A stretch of 64,000 nt of DNA, from assembly GCA_025765615.1 (NCBI GenBank), contig JAIVFJ010000042.1, positions 310,001 through 374,000 on the forward strand. Direction: 5' to 3'. Position 1 is the stretch's first letter. The number at the start of each line of letters is the position of its first letter. The notes under the pieces are model-generated. The model was given only the letters and a program-made list of their open reading frames with translations. It was not told the DNA's origin and ran no database searches. Below, one piece after another: positions 1-12,259 of this stretch. Both the position numbers and the translations under genes were made by a program. The DNA is from Zopfochytrium polystomum (lineage: Eukaryota > Chytridiomycota > Chytridiomycetes > Chytridiales > Chytridiaceae).

Positions 1-152
1 GATCCAAGAGGGGTCCGTTGTTGCGCCGCCGATCGAGCCCCGTGGCGGCGGCGTCGGCGGCGTCGTCGAAGCCGTCTTCGTCAAAGTCGAAGAAGTCGCC
101 GACGGCGTCGAGCGCGCCCCGCGCCATGCAAACTGTTTCTTTCTTTCTCCTG

Positions 153-226
<74 letters not shown>

Positions 227-270
227 GTCGATCAGTCAGTCAGTCAGTCAGTCAGTCAGTCAGTCAGTCT
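153..270. repeat. CT microsatellite followed by a CAGT tetranucleotide array
   Basis: A nearly pure CT tract runs to about 225 and is followed at 231-270 by about ten tandem CAGT units. It lies downstream of the stop codon of the minus-strand gene at 423-2955. An A-tract follows near 318-337. No coding signal is supported in 1-422. Confidence 0.9.
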
Positions 271-422
271 CCCTTCCCTCTGTCTTGCGCCGACGATGTC
301 CATAAAACAACACCACCAAAAAAAAAAAAAAAAAAAACGGCGAGCTGAAATCTTTCAACGGCGCTACATACATTTTGGCCCCCACCCACCTCCCACTCCC
401 AACCACTCAATCCCACCCCCAG

Positions 423-2955
423 CTACTCCATCGCCCCCCCCGCCGCCGCCCTCCCCGCCGCCGCCGACGCCCTGCCCGCAACCCTCGTCGACCGCCCCAT
501 CAGCTTGACAAAGTCCTTGACGCTCGTCGCAAACACGTCAACGCCGTCCTCCGCGAGCGGCGAGTACCCGGGGCGCTCAAACACGGCGCGCTCGACGCCC
601 GGGTGCTCGCGCACGTACTGCTCGACCGGCACGAACCCCAGCCGCTCCGGCACCGCCCTCAGCCGCGCGTTCTGCTCGTCGCGCCCGCGCGTCCAGCACC
701 ACACGTGCTCAAGCGGCCGCGCAGCCTCGTCCCGCCGCGCGTCCGCCTGCACTCGCTCGATCGCCCGACGCACCAGCTCGCCGTACGACTCGAGCGTCGG
801 GAGGAACACCGACCGCGGCGTCATTTGCACCATGAACAGCGCCCCACGCGCGCGGTCCCACTCGGCGACCGAAAACGCTACGTACACCCGGTCGTCCGAC
901 GGCTGCGCCCAGAGACCTGTGGAATCTCCGCCGTCGCCCCCAGTGGCGCCCAGCGACGGTAAAAGAGCACCGGGACGAACAACATTGGCCGCTGGAAGCA
1001 CCGCCGGCGCCGGCGGTGACGGAGGCGGAGGCGTCGCTGGAGGGGCCATCGACGAGGCCGACCGAGCCCCTCTAGACGAAGGCGAAGCCGCCGCCGCCGC
1101 CTCCTGCTTTACGCGCGCGCCCACCGTCGTCGCAGCAAACTCTGCAATCTCCGGGATCGGTCGCATCGGCGCCACGCCTCCCTCCAGCGCCAGTCGCATC
1201 AGCCATGGAACTTCCGGCGTCAGTGGGCCTGCCGCCGCCGCCGCTGAGCTCTTGGCCTTTCCCTTGTCGGACGACGACGACGCCGATGACAACAACGACG
1301 ACGACGATGTGGCGGCGGCGGCGGCCGCCGCCGCCGCCGCCGCAGCAGCAACGGCCGCCGCCGCCTCGGCGACAGCCGCCGCTTCCGCCGCCGCCGCCTC
1401 CGCCGCCGCCACCGCCGCCACAGAGTTCTTCCTCTCCTTGCCCTTCTTGCCGCGGTTCCGGTTCCGCTTGTCGATCCACGACACGGTCAGGTACAGCTTG
1501 CCCTCCAAACCTGGCGGCCGCGCGCCTGTGGCCCCCGCGCCCGTCGTCGGCGACACGATCGCGTCGAGGACCGCGCGGCGCCACAAATCCTCCACCTCGG
1601 CCTGAACGTTGGCCACCGACCCAGCGTAGCGCGCCAAACCCGCGGGGCTCTCAAGGACGGCGGGCAGCGCGTACAGCGAGAGGTGGCAGTCGAAAAACAC
1701 GTCGCGCACGCCCGCCAACACCGCCGGTGTCAGCTCCAGCGGCGTCTCGAGCACCCGGTGCTGCGCCGACGCGTCGCCGACCCGGATGTGCGGGAGTGAG
1801 CACGTCTTGCGCGCCCGCTCAAACAGCTCCTTGGGCCGCCACTTGCCCGTCCGCGTCTTGCCGCCCCCGCCGCACTCGGAGCAGAGCTGGTACTTTGCGT
1901 GGCATGTGCTGCATATCAGCGTCACGGCAAAGTCGGGGTCCGTCCACGTCACGCGCGCGGACCCGCCGCCGCTGCTCAGCGACGCCGGAAGCGCGGGGTG
2001 GCTCAGCGGCGACGAAGTGTCGGGGGGTGCCAACAGCCAGCGCCCCGCCCGCCGCAGCTGTCGAAGATGACGGCGCCGGAGCAGCAGCGACCCCGGAGCC
2101 GGCCGGCGGCGTGCTGGTGGCCCCGTTGGTGACGGGCGACCGGTCGGCAAGCACTGCGGGTGAGTACGCCGAGGTGGGCGAGTCCTCCTGCACCGCCTTG
2201 CGGATGGACCCGTTCGCGATGCACCGCTTGCACACCTCGCAATCCACCGTCAGCACCTCGCGGGTGCGCTTCTTTCTGCGCATGGACGCGACCGAACTCG
2301 GCGCGGCGGTACCGCCCACAGCACCGTTGATGAGAACCGTTCCGACGCTGGACGCCGTGGAAATAGTCGAATCGATCGACGCCAAGGACGCCTGCTCTTG
2401 GAGCGGATCGCCGCCGCCGCCGCCCGCGCTGCCGACGCAGACCACGCATCTGACGTCTGCCACGTACACCGCCTCGAAGCTCGCTGGGGTTCCTTTCAGC
2501 TGCCACATTCCGATCGCCGACCCGCAGACGGTGCACACGCAAAGCTCTTCAATGATCCGTTTCCGCTTCGACGCCTTGACGGCGGCCTGCATAAACACGA
2601 GAGTGGGGTTCGCGCCGGCGCCGGCCGCGGCCGCGGCCGCCTCCTCGTCGAACTCGTCTGCGCCGTCGAGAACCGGCGTCTGGACGCCGCTTTCTCGTCG
2701 GCTGGGGGATTCGGCGCGGGGATCGGCGAAAATGAAGGGCGTGACGACGTTGATGATCGGCTTGGAGACCGCGACCGAGTCTGAGTCGCCTTGCGTCAAA
2801 AACCGCTTTCGCCGTTCGCCGTGCTCGTCAAAAGGGACTGGCGTCGACGCAAGCAAGGACGAGTTGAGAAAAGACGAGAAATCTACTTCGTCTTGGTTAT
2901 CGTGGTCGGTCGTCCGGCTTGCGTTGGCCGCAGCCGGAACGCTGACGTGATCCAT
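423..2955 (-). CDS. Cysteine-rich, probably zinc-binding protein (unknown function; one frame break)
   Basis: The protein begins at the ATG ending at 2955 (MDHVSVPAAANASRT) and stops at 423, about 840 residues. Visible features, in order, are a CxxC pair (CVCTVCGSAIG), a second CxxC (RCVVC), a third cluster (CEVCKRCIANG) and a tight cluster ICSTCHAKYQLCSECGGGG. The last is followed by a basic KTRTGKWRPKELF segment, a likely zinc-binding or nucleic-acid-binding module. Then come a folded-looking stretch, a long Ala/Ser low-complexity linker and a C-terminal globular part containing RVYVAFSVAEW. I recall similar CSECGGGG..RTGKWRP proteins of unknown function from early-diverging fungi, but cannot name a family. 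The frame changes by one surplus base at the six-G run 2022-2027 (plus strand); removing one base joins both halves. A gene-regulatory role is only an inference. Confidence 0.7.
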
Positions 2956-3132
2956 CTTGGTGTTTTGCGTGTGTCGGAGTGGCGCGAGCAGCGCGTGTTG
3001 GTGTGGTGAGAATTGGTGTGGTAGTTAGTAAATTTGTGCAGCGTTCGTTGATTCATGATACAGTAACGCTGATGCCAAAGCGATTGACAGCGTGAAGGGA
3101 GCGCAACAATAGAAAAAGGGAGCAAAGAACAT

Positions 3133-4457
3133 TTATCTTACCCAGCTCAACGAGGACGAACTTGACGCGTCTCCCAAAAGCGAAGTGAAGTCGGCGAACC
3201 CGTCAAAGTGGAAGACGTCCAACAGGTTTGCAGGGTCGCTGCTTCCACGGTTGATTCCAAGGGATCCCATGGACCCATGGCCCACCGAGACGTCGGCCAT
3301 CGCCGTCTCCGAGAAGAAGTCCCCCGTTCCAGCCAAGTCCATCATCAAGTTGCCCGTTTCCTCGACACCGCCCATGCTCATTGCTGATGCGGTGGCTGAA
3401 GGTGACGCCACCGATGGTATCCGAGTAGTTGTTGTCGAGGCCGGTGCGGACGCCATGGGGCTGAAGGAATAGTCCGACACGTCGTGGTAATCGCGCTGTG
3501 CGGTGATTCGTGAAACGTCAGCCAGCAGCGCGAGAATCTCCTCCGAGGTGGCGGCGGGGGACGGTGCGTGGAACGGGGGCGTAGTCGTGGAAGCGGAGTT
3601 CAGGGCGGCGAGATCGGTCATGGACGGGAAATCGGGGACGCCTGCCAAGCTCGTCGTGGAGCTTGCGGCGGCGGAGAGGGCCGCAACGTGAGGGAGGGTG
3701 ATTGAGTCGCGCGGGGTGGAGTTTAAGGACGACAGGAGCAGATCGGTGCTGCCCCCAAAAGAGTGGAGGGACCGCGGGTAGTGGAAACCTGGAGGGGAGG
3801 TCGGTTTTTTCGAAGATTGGAATGATTTAAGGGTCAGGCGGAGAGTTGCGCGCGTGCGCTCACCGGTTGCTGCACCACCACCACCGCCACCACCGCCCTG
3901 GCTCAGCGCCTTCAGAATCTCGAGCTGGATTTCCTGCCCTCGACGCTCTTCCTCCTTGATCCTGTTTTGGCGCAAAGTGTTCCCAAGTATGCGATGTTGG
4001 TTGGCTGAAGCATTGATCGACTCGAAGCCCCACACGCAGAACAGGACGGGGCGCCTTACTTTCTGTTCTCTTCCAGAATCCGCAGGAGAATTTCGAGCTG
4101 GTCCTTCGACACTGTTGTTGGGGGTGGCGGCAGCGGCTGCGGTGGTGGTGGGGCAGCGGAGGAGTCCGCGCCAGACGTCGACGATGATGCGGACGACGGG
4201 GCATTATGGAGGGGCAGAGGCACTGCTCGCGACGAAGCCGACGCCGACGCCGACGCGCTGGCGACGATAATTTGCTCGATGAGGGCAGCGAGGTCCAGGG
4301 GTGGTGCTGCTGCGGCAGCAGCAGCTGACGGAGGCGGCGGCGGCTGCGGTGTGGAGGAGGTTGCGGCCGTCGTCGCCGTCGCCGTCGCCGTCCTCGCCTG
4401 CAGCAGCTGCTGCTGCAGGAGGTGCTGCTGTTCCGTCGGGGGAGGCCGTGGCGGCAT
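3133..4457 (-). CDS. Coiled-coil, Ser/Ala/Gly-rich protein, possible transcription regulator
   Basis: Three exons on the minus strand read 4457-4060, 3961-3864 and 3788-3133, giving about 383 residues. Intron 1 is 98 nt with a GTAAGG donor. Intron 2 is 75 nt, in frame and bounded by GTGAGC and CTCCAG. The N-terminus is Gln/Pro/Ala-rich (MPPRPPPTEQQHLLQQQ). Splicing joins KDQLEILLRILEENRK to IKEEERRGQEIQLEILKAL, making one continuous leucine- and charge-patterned helix that would not exist without intron 1. This supports the splice. The C-terminal half is low-complexity and ends in an acidic/hydrophobic segment (FHFDGFADFTSLLGD) resembling an activation domain. No basic DNA-binding region or named domain was found, so the regulator role is inference. 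It sits head-to-tail with the upstream minus-strand gene, 177 bp apart. Confidence 0.6.
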
Positions 4458-4474
4458 TTCTCCTTTTTCTTTTC

Positions 4475-4506
<32 letters not shown>

Positions 4507-5519
4507 CTTTCTTTTTCTTTGATGTTTTCCTTTTTTTTTTTTACTTTCTTTCTTTCTTTTTCCTTTTCTTATTGGATCCCTTCCGTATTTATTTTCAGTG
4601 AAAAACCTTCAGAGTAACCCCCACCTGCCCTTCTTTACCTGCCCTGACCCGCCCGCCTCCCCGCCCCCCAATACCATTACGCTGCACACACACACACACA
4701 CACAATCTCCAATGTTATGACCTGACAAACGATTGACAGGCGATGGTCCCCCCCACGCCCGTCCGAATCAGCCAGTGCCATCATCAATCACCCGGGGCTT
4801 TTCCTTGTGTTACATGACCCCCCTTGTCGCGTCGATCATGTTCGGTCTCGGCGTTATCGCCTTCTGGGCGTATTCACTGGAACCTTTGCTACCTTTGGCG
4901 TATTGCATACTACACTACTCCAATAGCCCCAGCCGCCCTTCCCAAAAAAAAACAAAAAAACAAAAAAAAAGGATGACAGCGATGGAAGGAATAGACCAGA
5001 AAAGGAAAAGAAATGAAATAATGAATGCATCAATGCAGGTGCCTTTCTCTCTTGCTTCCCGAAGGACGTTAATACATCATGCAACTCCACGTATATCATA
5101 CATCATACGCTGCAACTCATAAGACTTCCTTCATTTGAAAGCTTGGGGCAAGAAAATGAAATAAAAGTCAAACTCACGAAATTCGAGCGGAGCACCCCAC
5201 CCACACCGTTACGAACTTTCAGCTATGAACATGCATGTGGGCAAAAGAACGGGCGGACCAAACAACGATGAATTGAATAGGTACGGGGTGCTGCTGGGGT
5301 AATTTTCGTGAATAATTACCCCACAAGAAAACTGACAAATTCACGTCTCCTCACTCAAAAATTCCAATTGCAGGCTGACAACTCAACCCTCCCAACCCTC
5401 TAACTCCATCGTTGGCGACTGTAACTGCACCTTACCCTGTTCCCTTTCCCTTTAATCCATCCAAGACTCGGCGCCATCTCAAACTACTCGCTGCTTCCAC
5501 ACCCACTTTCCTTTCACGT
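4458..5519. other. Intergenic region between divergent genes
   Basis: No gene is supported. The first 100 bp, directly upstream of the minus-strand ATG, are almost pure pyrimidine on the plus strand (TTTTC and TTTCTTTC runs, 4459-4562). A (CA)n microsatellite occupies about 4685-4704, and A-runs lie at 4944-4970. The region separates divergently transcribed genes and must hold both promoters; no convincing TATA box was picked out. Confidence 0.6.
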
Positions 5520-8500
5520 ATGCGCCATACCTCCATTCTTTTGTTCTTATCGCTAGTCGTGGGCGCAACCTCTGCCCTGCCCTTTCGACGCGAAGTCCTC
5601 AACGATGATCCCGAGTATCAGGCGGCCAAAGGTGGGTGATGAAACACCAGTCCAGTCTTTTCTAATGCTCGTGTTTGGCGGAAACGACGAAACTCCAGCT
5701 GGCCCAAACATTGAAAAACGCTCTGTAGCATCGACGACCACGGTACCGCTTGGAAAGGCAGTGCAGCAAACAAGATCCTCGGTTCCTTCCATCGTCTCGC
5801 CCGCTGCCTACGGGGGGAAAACGTACCCGGCTGCCATTCAAGTCGAGTACGACGTGAAAGCCACTTCGGCGGCAAATCTCGCGACAAAGAACATGCGCGC
5901 GGTTCCAATGGCGACGGCGGTCGCGGCCTTTGATGCCGCGCTGCTCGGTGTTGCCAAAGCCGTTGTGATAACCAGTCCAACGGGAGCGACGGAGACAGAG
6001 ACAACCACTGCGACGGAAACTACGGAGTCACCAACAAGCGACACCACCACCACAGAACCTGCGACAACGACCGCGCCGAGCAGCACGGCCACGGCGGAGG
6101 AGTCCGAAACATCCGGCACGTCGCACAACACGCAAGAGGGACATCGGTACAAAGTAGCAGACGGAAGTAACCACAAACAGGAGGTGCGTCGTCGGGCATG
6201 CCACATGCCCGACTCTGACAATTTGCCCGTTGCCCACTCCCCAACTGACTGGCACCAACTGCTACGTCCTTCCCTCTTTGCATCACTTTCCTTGTGCGCA
6301 CACACCGTTCACAAATGCTAGGAGCCATTCGCTACGACGCGCAACCCCGACGAAGTTGCCTCTCAGTTCTCCATTTCCACACCGGGAAGCATCAACCCAA
6401 CGATCCAAGCAAGCCTCAACAATGCAACCGCTGGCGCCACCGCTGCCTCGACGACGCAGTCCAACCACACCGCTACGGTCCTCGAAAACACGCCCGACGT
6501 TGTAACTAACAAGCTTTTAGAGGACCACGCGTCGTCGTCCCGGACGGAAGGCTCCGCGGCGGCCGCCACGCACGCTCCAAATATCGTCGTCGTTCAAAAC
6601 TCGTTCGGAAACCTCCCTACCAACCTTCCCGAAGCCCATCGACCCAATCCCATCGGCGAAGGCGACGAAGAGCTCCTCAACCGCCGCGACGATGCCGAGA
6701 AGCCATTTGTTTCCAGCGGTCCCACTCCCACCGCCACCATTCACCTCGCGCCCCGCCGTCACCCCTCTTCGCCGAGACCCCGGTGCGCAGATCGCAGTCA
6801 TCAACCACCGCCGCGACGACGGTAAAGAAGGCTACGGCGCGGACGAACCCTTCACCTCCGCCATGAGGCCGACGTCCGCGAGCATCATCCAGCTCTCGAC
6901 CCCCATCGTGCAAGTCCGTCAAAACCCGGGCTCCGGCACCCAGCAGCTCAAAGGACGCCGCGACGGCAACGGCGAAGGCGGCGACCTCGACACCATCAGC
7001 GCGTCCAACGAACCCGCTGCAGCCGGCCACCTCGTCGCCCGCGACGACAGCCCGTCCGACCAGGACGGCAACAAGCTCCAGCCCTATGCGTCGCCGACTC
7101 CCAACCCACCCCCCGTCGTCGCCCTCGTCGACCCCGTCGTCATGTCGCGCAAGGGCGGCAGCGGCACCGCGCAGCTCAAGAGCCGCAGAGACCTCCTCGA
7201 CCACGCCGCCGCGGCCACCGCCCCGGGCGTCGGCCCTTGCGCCCGCCGACACGCCGGAACCGTGCTGACCGCCCCGCGCGCCGCGTTCACCGCCTCCGCA
7301 CGCGCAGCCTGGGCCGAGGCCGCTCTCGTCGCCGTCGTCGCCGTCGCCGCCATCGTCGGCGGCGCCTCCGGCCTCGGCGGCGCTCGCCGCGCGAACGCAG
7401 CCGCCTCCGCCGCCGCCACCAGCGCCCGTAAGGAAAAGGAAGCAATCTGGTCCGCCGCCAACGCCGCTACCCTCGTCCACGTCGCCGTCCGCACCGCCGT
7501 CGCCAGCTGGTCCGCGCTGGCCGCCGTCGTCGTCCTCGGCGGCACTGAAGGTGGCGCCGCCTGGGCCGGCAGCGTCTTTGCATTTGAAGGTGCGTTTGCC
7601 AGCTGTCCTTTTGCTTGCGTTGCTTCTTTTTAACCTGGCGTCGACGCTTAACATCTCATCCACCCACCATCCATCTGCGCCCCAGACCTCCGCGTCGTCG
7701 GCGCCTACATCATCCTGTACATCTGCAGCGTCCTCGTCCTCCAGCCCTCGACCGCCGTCGGCCTCTCCCACAGCTCGCTCGGCCGCTCCCTCCTCGTCGC
7801 TGCCCTCTGGGTCACCGCCCTCGCCCCGCCGCTGTCCTTCTCCGTCGCAAACTCGCTCCTCCGCCACATTACCTGCATGTACGACCCCAGCGGCGCTCCC
7901 GCGGCCTTCCTCGCCGCCGCCGACTCTTGCAGGACCTCGTGCTTGACTGAAAGGCACTGGATTGCCGCCGTTCCCGCCGCTACCTATCTCGTCCTGTGGG
8001 TGCCCCTCAGCATTGCAACTAGCAACGTCTGGCAAGGCACTGACGGCCAGCTGGTAAACCGCTACTTTCTTCTCATACCCCCAGTTTGCATTTCTACCGC
8101 AATTTCTAACCGTACCCTTCACCCCCCTGCCACCTCTCCTCCCACCTCAGGATCTCAAATTCGCCCGCTGGTTCAACCCCGCCGTCGCCGCACATTCCGC
8201 GCTGCTCGCCCTCGTCGCAAACTACCTTGCCCACGTCCCCATCGCCACGCCGTTGTTTGTCGCCCTCTCCAGCGCCGCACTCGCCGGCGCTACCGTCTCT
8301 CTGCGCCCGTGCCGCGTCGGCTGGGCCTCAGACCTGCTCGCGCTCGGGTTTGCCGCATCGGCCGTAGCCGGAGTCGTCGGTGCGCTGGCTGCCGCCTTCG
8401 ACGCCCAGGTCGAGCTGTGGTGGACGCTGCTGCTGATTGGGTGGATCGCTGTCGGAGCCGTCGCTACGCAGAGTTTCCGGTTCGTTCTGCTCACTTGCGC

Positions 8501-9533
8501 TTCTCCCTCTGCGACGCAACAAACCAAATAACAACTCATTACCCGCCGCCGCCTTACTAGCAACGTCATCCTCTTCCGCCCGGCTACCCGCGCTCACTGC
8601 AGCCGCCGCTTTACGTTCGACCCTCTTCCGGAAACGAGGTTTGTTGGGCCCCAGCGCCAGCGCCGCCTCTTTCATTTCCCCCTCCACCCGTTCTCTCTGC
8701 GCACCCTGCGCCTCCTCACCATCGGTGGCGGCAGCCGCAACGCACCCCGCGTCGCCGCCCACCGCGCCGTGACCGCCACCCTCCCACTAAACCTCCGCAC
8801 GACCCCACCGCCACCGCCCCGCAGCAACCTGCAGGACCGCGTCCGCGCCGCTCTCGCCACCAAATCCGCCCCGCCCCTCGCCATCGCGTCCCTCCGCCCG
8901 CCCGCCGGCGCCGCCGCCGCCGCCCCCTCCATCGCCGCACAGCTCCTCGTAGCCGCATTCAACCCCGCCGCCGCCCCGGCCCCGGTCAAAGACCACACCC
9001 GCGACGCCCTCGCAGAACGCCTCGTCGCCTGGGCCGCCGCCGGCAAACTCGACCCGCACGCCGCCGCCGCCGCCGCCGCCGCCCTCGACGCCGCCGACCC
9101 CGTCCTGCAGCTCGTCTGCGACCGCCTCGCCGCCGCCGCCGCCGACAACCACAACAACAACAACAACAACGACGACGACGACGCCCGCGTCCTCGACGCC
9201 ATCAAGGCCTGCGTCCGCGCCGGAATCCTCCTCGGCACCACCCCGCCCCCGCCGCAGACGCCGCCCGCACCGCAAAACGTCCGCGTCGTCGTCACCGCCG
9301 CCGTCGTCAAGTCCGCCCGCGTCAACGTCGTCGCCGAGGGTCTCGCCCACCCGCGCCCCGCCGCCGCCGCCGCCGCCGCCGCTCAACCCCTCCGCGCCGC
9401 CGCCCCCGCCGCACTCCTCCCGGTCGCCCCGCCGGCGGCTCCGAACCCGGCCGCGGGCGCAGAGGAGGAGTCGAGGCCGCTGCTCGGACGGCAGGAGTCC
9501 GACGCGATGGTGACGGGCGAGAACTTGCTGTGA
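5520..9533 (+). CDS. Secreted-N-terminus, multi-pass membrane protein with dibasic repeat region
   Basis: The ATG at 5520 opens a signal peptide (MRHTSILLFLSLVVGATSA) followed by LPFRREV. Phase-consistent exons are 5520-5631, 5699-6183, 6322-7589 (one frame break), 7686-8053, 8151-8479 and 8561-9533. Residues after the signal are Thr/Ser-rich and contain several KR/RR sites, including two related units, GSGTQQLKGRRD (6929-6964) and GSGTAQLKSRRD (7156-7191). From about 7310 the product becomes hydrophobic, with roughly seven or eight membrane spans up to about 8480. A long Ala-rich, probably cytosolic tail ends in SRPLLGRQESDAMV. The frame shifts by one surplus base at the C-run 6751-6754. Surface receptor, transporter or processed precursor are all possible; no family was recognised. 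Treating both halves as one gene rests on unbroken exon phase and is less certain than the exons themselves. Confidence 0.55.
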
Positions 9534-10740
9534 AGTCAAAAAGAGAGAAGCTTGGGGGGGGGGTTGCGCGGGCTCACCCTTGCGAGGGGCGTTCTTTGGG
9601 GGGGAAGGGAGGGTGCTCCTTTTTTTTTCATTTGTTATCATTAGTCCTCATTTCTGCTATCATTAGTAACCTTACCGCGTCTCTTCTCAGCTGCAGTATT
9701 ATTAACCGGGTTAGGGTTGGGCGAGATGCCACCCCTTTTCCGCGTTGCCCCGAGTTCTGTTCCTCCACCTCTATCATCTCGTACATGCTTAAACCCTCTC
9801 GTCTGTACAGTTGATCGGGTTCCTCCCCCGCATCATTCAACCACCAACGGGCCAGCGCACACACTTCGTTCTGCCAGTCTCTGCCCTCCCAAAACACCAT
9901 TGCCTTCGCATTCATACATTAGTATTAATATTAGCAATAGAAAAACGTGTAAGCCATTAACCTGCAAGACGCCCTCCTCTTTTCCCCTCGACTTTTGGTT
10001 TATCAGCTCTTGCACCCAAAAGATCAACAATTAGGGCTTGAGCGCCTTCTTGGCTGGGCGGCGTATATTTTCTCAGTTTTGTTTTTTTTTGTTTTTTTTT
10101 TTTTTTCTTCCCAACAGCCAATGGAAACTTTGAGCATTTGCCGGATTTTTTTTTTGACGTAAAGTCAAATTTTGCAAACATCGCAAATTGAAGTACAATA
10201 GAGAGTACAATAGACTTGAATGCCAGACGTGTGTTTATCCCTTTTTTTTTTAAACGTGATTATTCACAAAATCACAGCCATTTCTGTTCTTCAACTTCAA
10301 TCCATCGAAAGTACGGGCGGAAAAAATATCAGCACAATTGTTCCTCAACAAAAGTGCCATCATGCTTTGCTTCCTGCAGGGCGAATTTAGGAAGTATTTT
10401 GGGCAGGCAAACAGGTAGAAGGCTGAGAGCAATGAAGGTGGAACGAATGAAGGGGGAAGGGGAGGGCAATAAATGCTTATGTCGTAAAGGGAGAAGGGGG
10501 AGTGCCACCAGCTGTCCACGTCACACTAACTGTAGTTCTAACACCCTGCTCCCCACAGAGTGTTTGTCTTCATTCTTGTCTCTTTTTTCTCTTTTCTTTG
10601 TTTTTGTTTTTGTTAGTCCGGAACTGCCAGTGTCTTACCCCTCTTCGCTGTCGTTGACATTTTCCCTTTGCTCGCCCTGTCCAAATTCGGCGAATGCGGA
10701 ACAGTAATTTCTTTTTTTTCATATCCCTTCTTTTCTCTCT

Positions 10741-10806
<66 letters not shown>

Positions 10807-10888
10807 CTCTTTCTCTCACCCTCTCCCTTCCTCCTCTTCCTCCCTTTTTCCTCCCACACACAGTAACCTCCCTAATACACCTTCACTA
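9534..10888. other. Intergenic region with T-runs and a CT tract
   Basis: No gene is supported. It holds a short TTAGGG-like doublet (9709-9722), T-runs near 10082-10106 and 10146-10155, and a long CT microsatellite (about 10733-10826). The CT tract ends about 60 bp before the start codon of the monooxygenase and probably lies in its promoter or 5' leader. Confidence 0.6.
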
Positions 10889-12193
10889 ATGACAAAGGTC
10901 CTGATCATTGGCGGCGGCGTCGCTGGCCCGGCGCTTGCGCTGATGCTGAAGCGCAGAGGCTTCGACGTGGCGCTCTATGATCGCATCGAGGTCGCCGCCG
11001 CCGACACTGCTGGCCCTTTTGTCCCGCCCGACGTGGGCGGCGGCCTCAACCTCCAGCAGAACATGCTGCGAGTCCTCGATCGGCTCGGCATCCTGGACGA
11101 GGTGATCGCGTCGGGCACGGCTGTGCCGCGCATCGACATGCTCGCGTTCGACGGGTCCGTCATCGCGTCGTTCGACATGCACAACGACGGCAAGTACGTC
11201 ACCGTCGACGTCCTGCGCAGCTCACTGGCGCGCATCATCCACCGCGAACTCGCCGCCGCCGGCGTCCGCATGCACACCGGCAAGCACCTCGCCGACGTCA
11301 AACAGCACACCGACGTCTTCCGCGACGGCACCACCGCCTCGGGCGACATCCTCGTCGGCGCCGACGGCGTCCACTCGGCCGTCCGCCGCGCTGTGCTGCC
11401 CCCCGACGCCCAGCCGCGCCGCACCGACTACCTCGGCTACCTCGGCGTCTCATCCTACTCGCCCAAAACAATCGACTGGGACAGCGAGGGCCTCACCTTC
11501 CTGATGGACACGCACGCCGGCAAGTCCGCCTTCGCTATGCGCACGGGCCGCGACACAATCCAGTGGGCCATGTACGAGACGCGGCCCGACGAGCTCGCCG
11601 CCGAGAACGCCGACTGGCACGCCGCCGCAGACCTCGCCGCCGAACGCGCCCGCATGCGCGTCCTCGCCGACCGCTGGCGCCTCGCCCCATGGTTCAGCCA
11701 GATCGTCGACGAGTCCCTCCGCATCATCCCCGTCGCCTTCTACCGCGCCGACCTCGCCCCCACCGCCGCCGCCGCCACGCCCTGGCACGCTCACAACACC
11801 GTCCTCCTCGGCGACGCCGTCCACGCCATGGTCCCCTTCGCGGGCCAGGGCGCCGCGATGGCGATCGAGGACGCCGAAGTCCTCGCCGAGGTCCTCGCCG
11901 CCATGCCCGACCTCGCCGCGCCGGGCCAGGCCCAGCGCGCGTTCGCTCTGTACCAGGAGATCCGCTGGGACCGCGTCAAGAAGGTGTCGGCGGCCGCCGA
12001 CTCGCTTGGCAAGAGCATGAACGAGAACAGCCCGTCCACCGCGTTCGTCGGGCAGTTCGTGCTCAAGCTGTTTGCCTTTGTCGCCCGCGTTACGGGCATG
12101 AACCTCAACTCGAAGGAGATTACTAACTACGACGCGCGCGACACCGCCGTCGCGTTCCTCTCCAAGAAGGGCTACCCCGTCATCTCGAGCTGA
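10889..12193 (+). CDS. FAD-dependent aromatic-type monooxygenase (salicylate-hydroxylase-like)
   Basis: This is an intronless ORF of 434 residues, within the usual size of single-component flavin monooxygenases of the p-hydroxybenzoate-hydroxylase fold. The N-terminal Rossmann motif is VLIIGGGVAGPALALML (GxGxxG). The NAD(P)H/FAD DG motif is ILVGADGVHSAVR, and the FAD-ribityl GD motif is VLLGDAVHAMVPFAGQG followed by AMAIEDA. Such enzymes hydroxylate or decarboxylate small aromatic or terpenoid substrates using NAD(P)H and oxygen; the substrate cannot be read here. An in-frame extension upstream is encoded by the CT microsatellite and is not credible, so ATG 10889 was chosen because the GxGxxG motif then starts at the usual position. 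Codon use is strongly GC-ending, as in the neighbouring genes. A 37-T run follows 29 bp after the stop. Confidence 0.93.
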   Translation: MTKVLIIGGGVAGPALALMLKRRGFDVALYDRIEVAAADTAGPFVPPDVGGGLNLQQNMLRVLDRLGILDEVIASGTAVPRIDMLAFDGSVIASFDMHNDGKYVTVDVLRSSLARIIHRELAAAGVRMHTGKHLADVKQHTDVFRDGTTASGDILVGADGVHSAVRRAVLPPDAQPRRTDYLGYLGVSSYSPKTIDWDSEGLTFLMDTHAGKSAFAMRTGRDTIQWAMYETRPDELAAENADWHAAADLAAERARMRVLADRWRLAPWFSQIVDESLRIIPVAFYRADLAPTAAAATPWHAHNTVLLGDAVHAMVPFAGQGAAMAIEDAEVLAEVLAAMPDLAAPGQAQRAFALYQEIRWDRVKKVSAAADSLGKSMNENSPSTAFVGQFVLKLFAFVARVTGMNLNSKEITNYDARDTAVAFLSKKGYPVISS

Positions 12194-12219
12194 TGTAAGG
12201 TGTCGCGGCGGGATTTCCT

Positions 12220-12221
<2 letters not shown>

Positions 12222-12258
<37 letters not shown>
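12222..12258. repeat. Poly-T tract of about 37 nt
   Basis: An uninterrupted T-run follows the monooxygenase stop codon, with GC-rich host sequence before it and retroelement-derived sequence beginning shortly after. It could be the reverse-orientation tail of an old retrocopy or simply a 3' T-run. Confidence 0.8.

Positions 12259-12259
<1 letters not shown>

Noticed and set aside
505..2950. Plus-strand ORFs of 366 and 581 codons over the first gene
   Set aside because: They are antisense to the cysteine-rich gene, arise from high GC and are made of Pro/Arg/Ala low complexity.
6677..8122. Minus-strand ORF of 481 codons
   Set aside because: Gly/Asp/Arg-rich antisense of the membrane-protein gene, with no protein-like pattern.
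9709..9722. GGGTTAGGGTTGGG as an interstitial telomere
   Set aside because: Only two units; too short to support a telomeric origin.
10694..10888. In-frame N-terminal extension of the monooxygenase
   Set aside because: It is encoded by the CT microsatellite (Leu/Ser repeats), while the GxGxxG motif sits at its normal place after ATG 10889.
11450..12126. Antisense and shifted ORFs across the monooxygenase
   Set aside because: Mirror frames of a conserved enzyme in GC-rich DNA.
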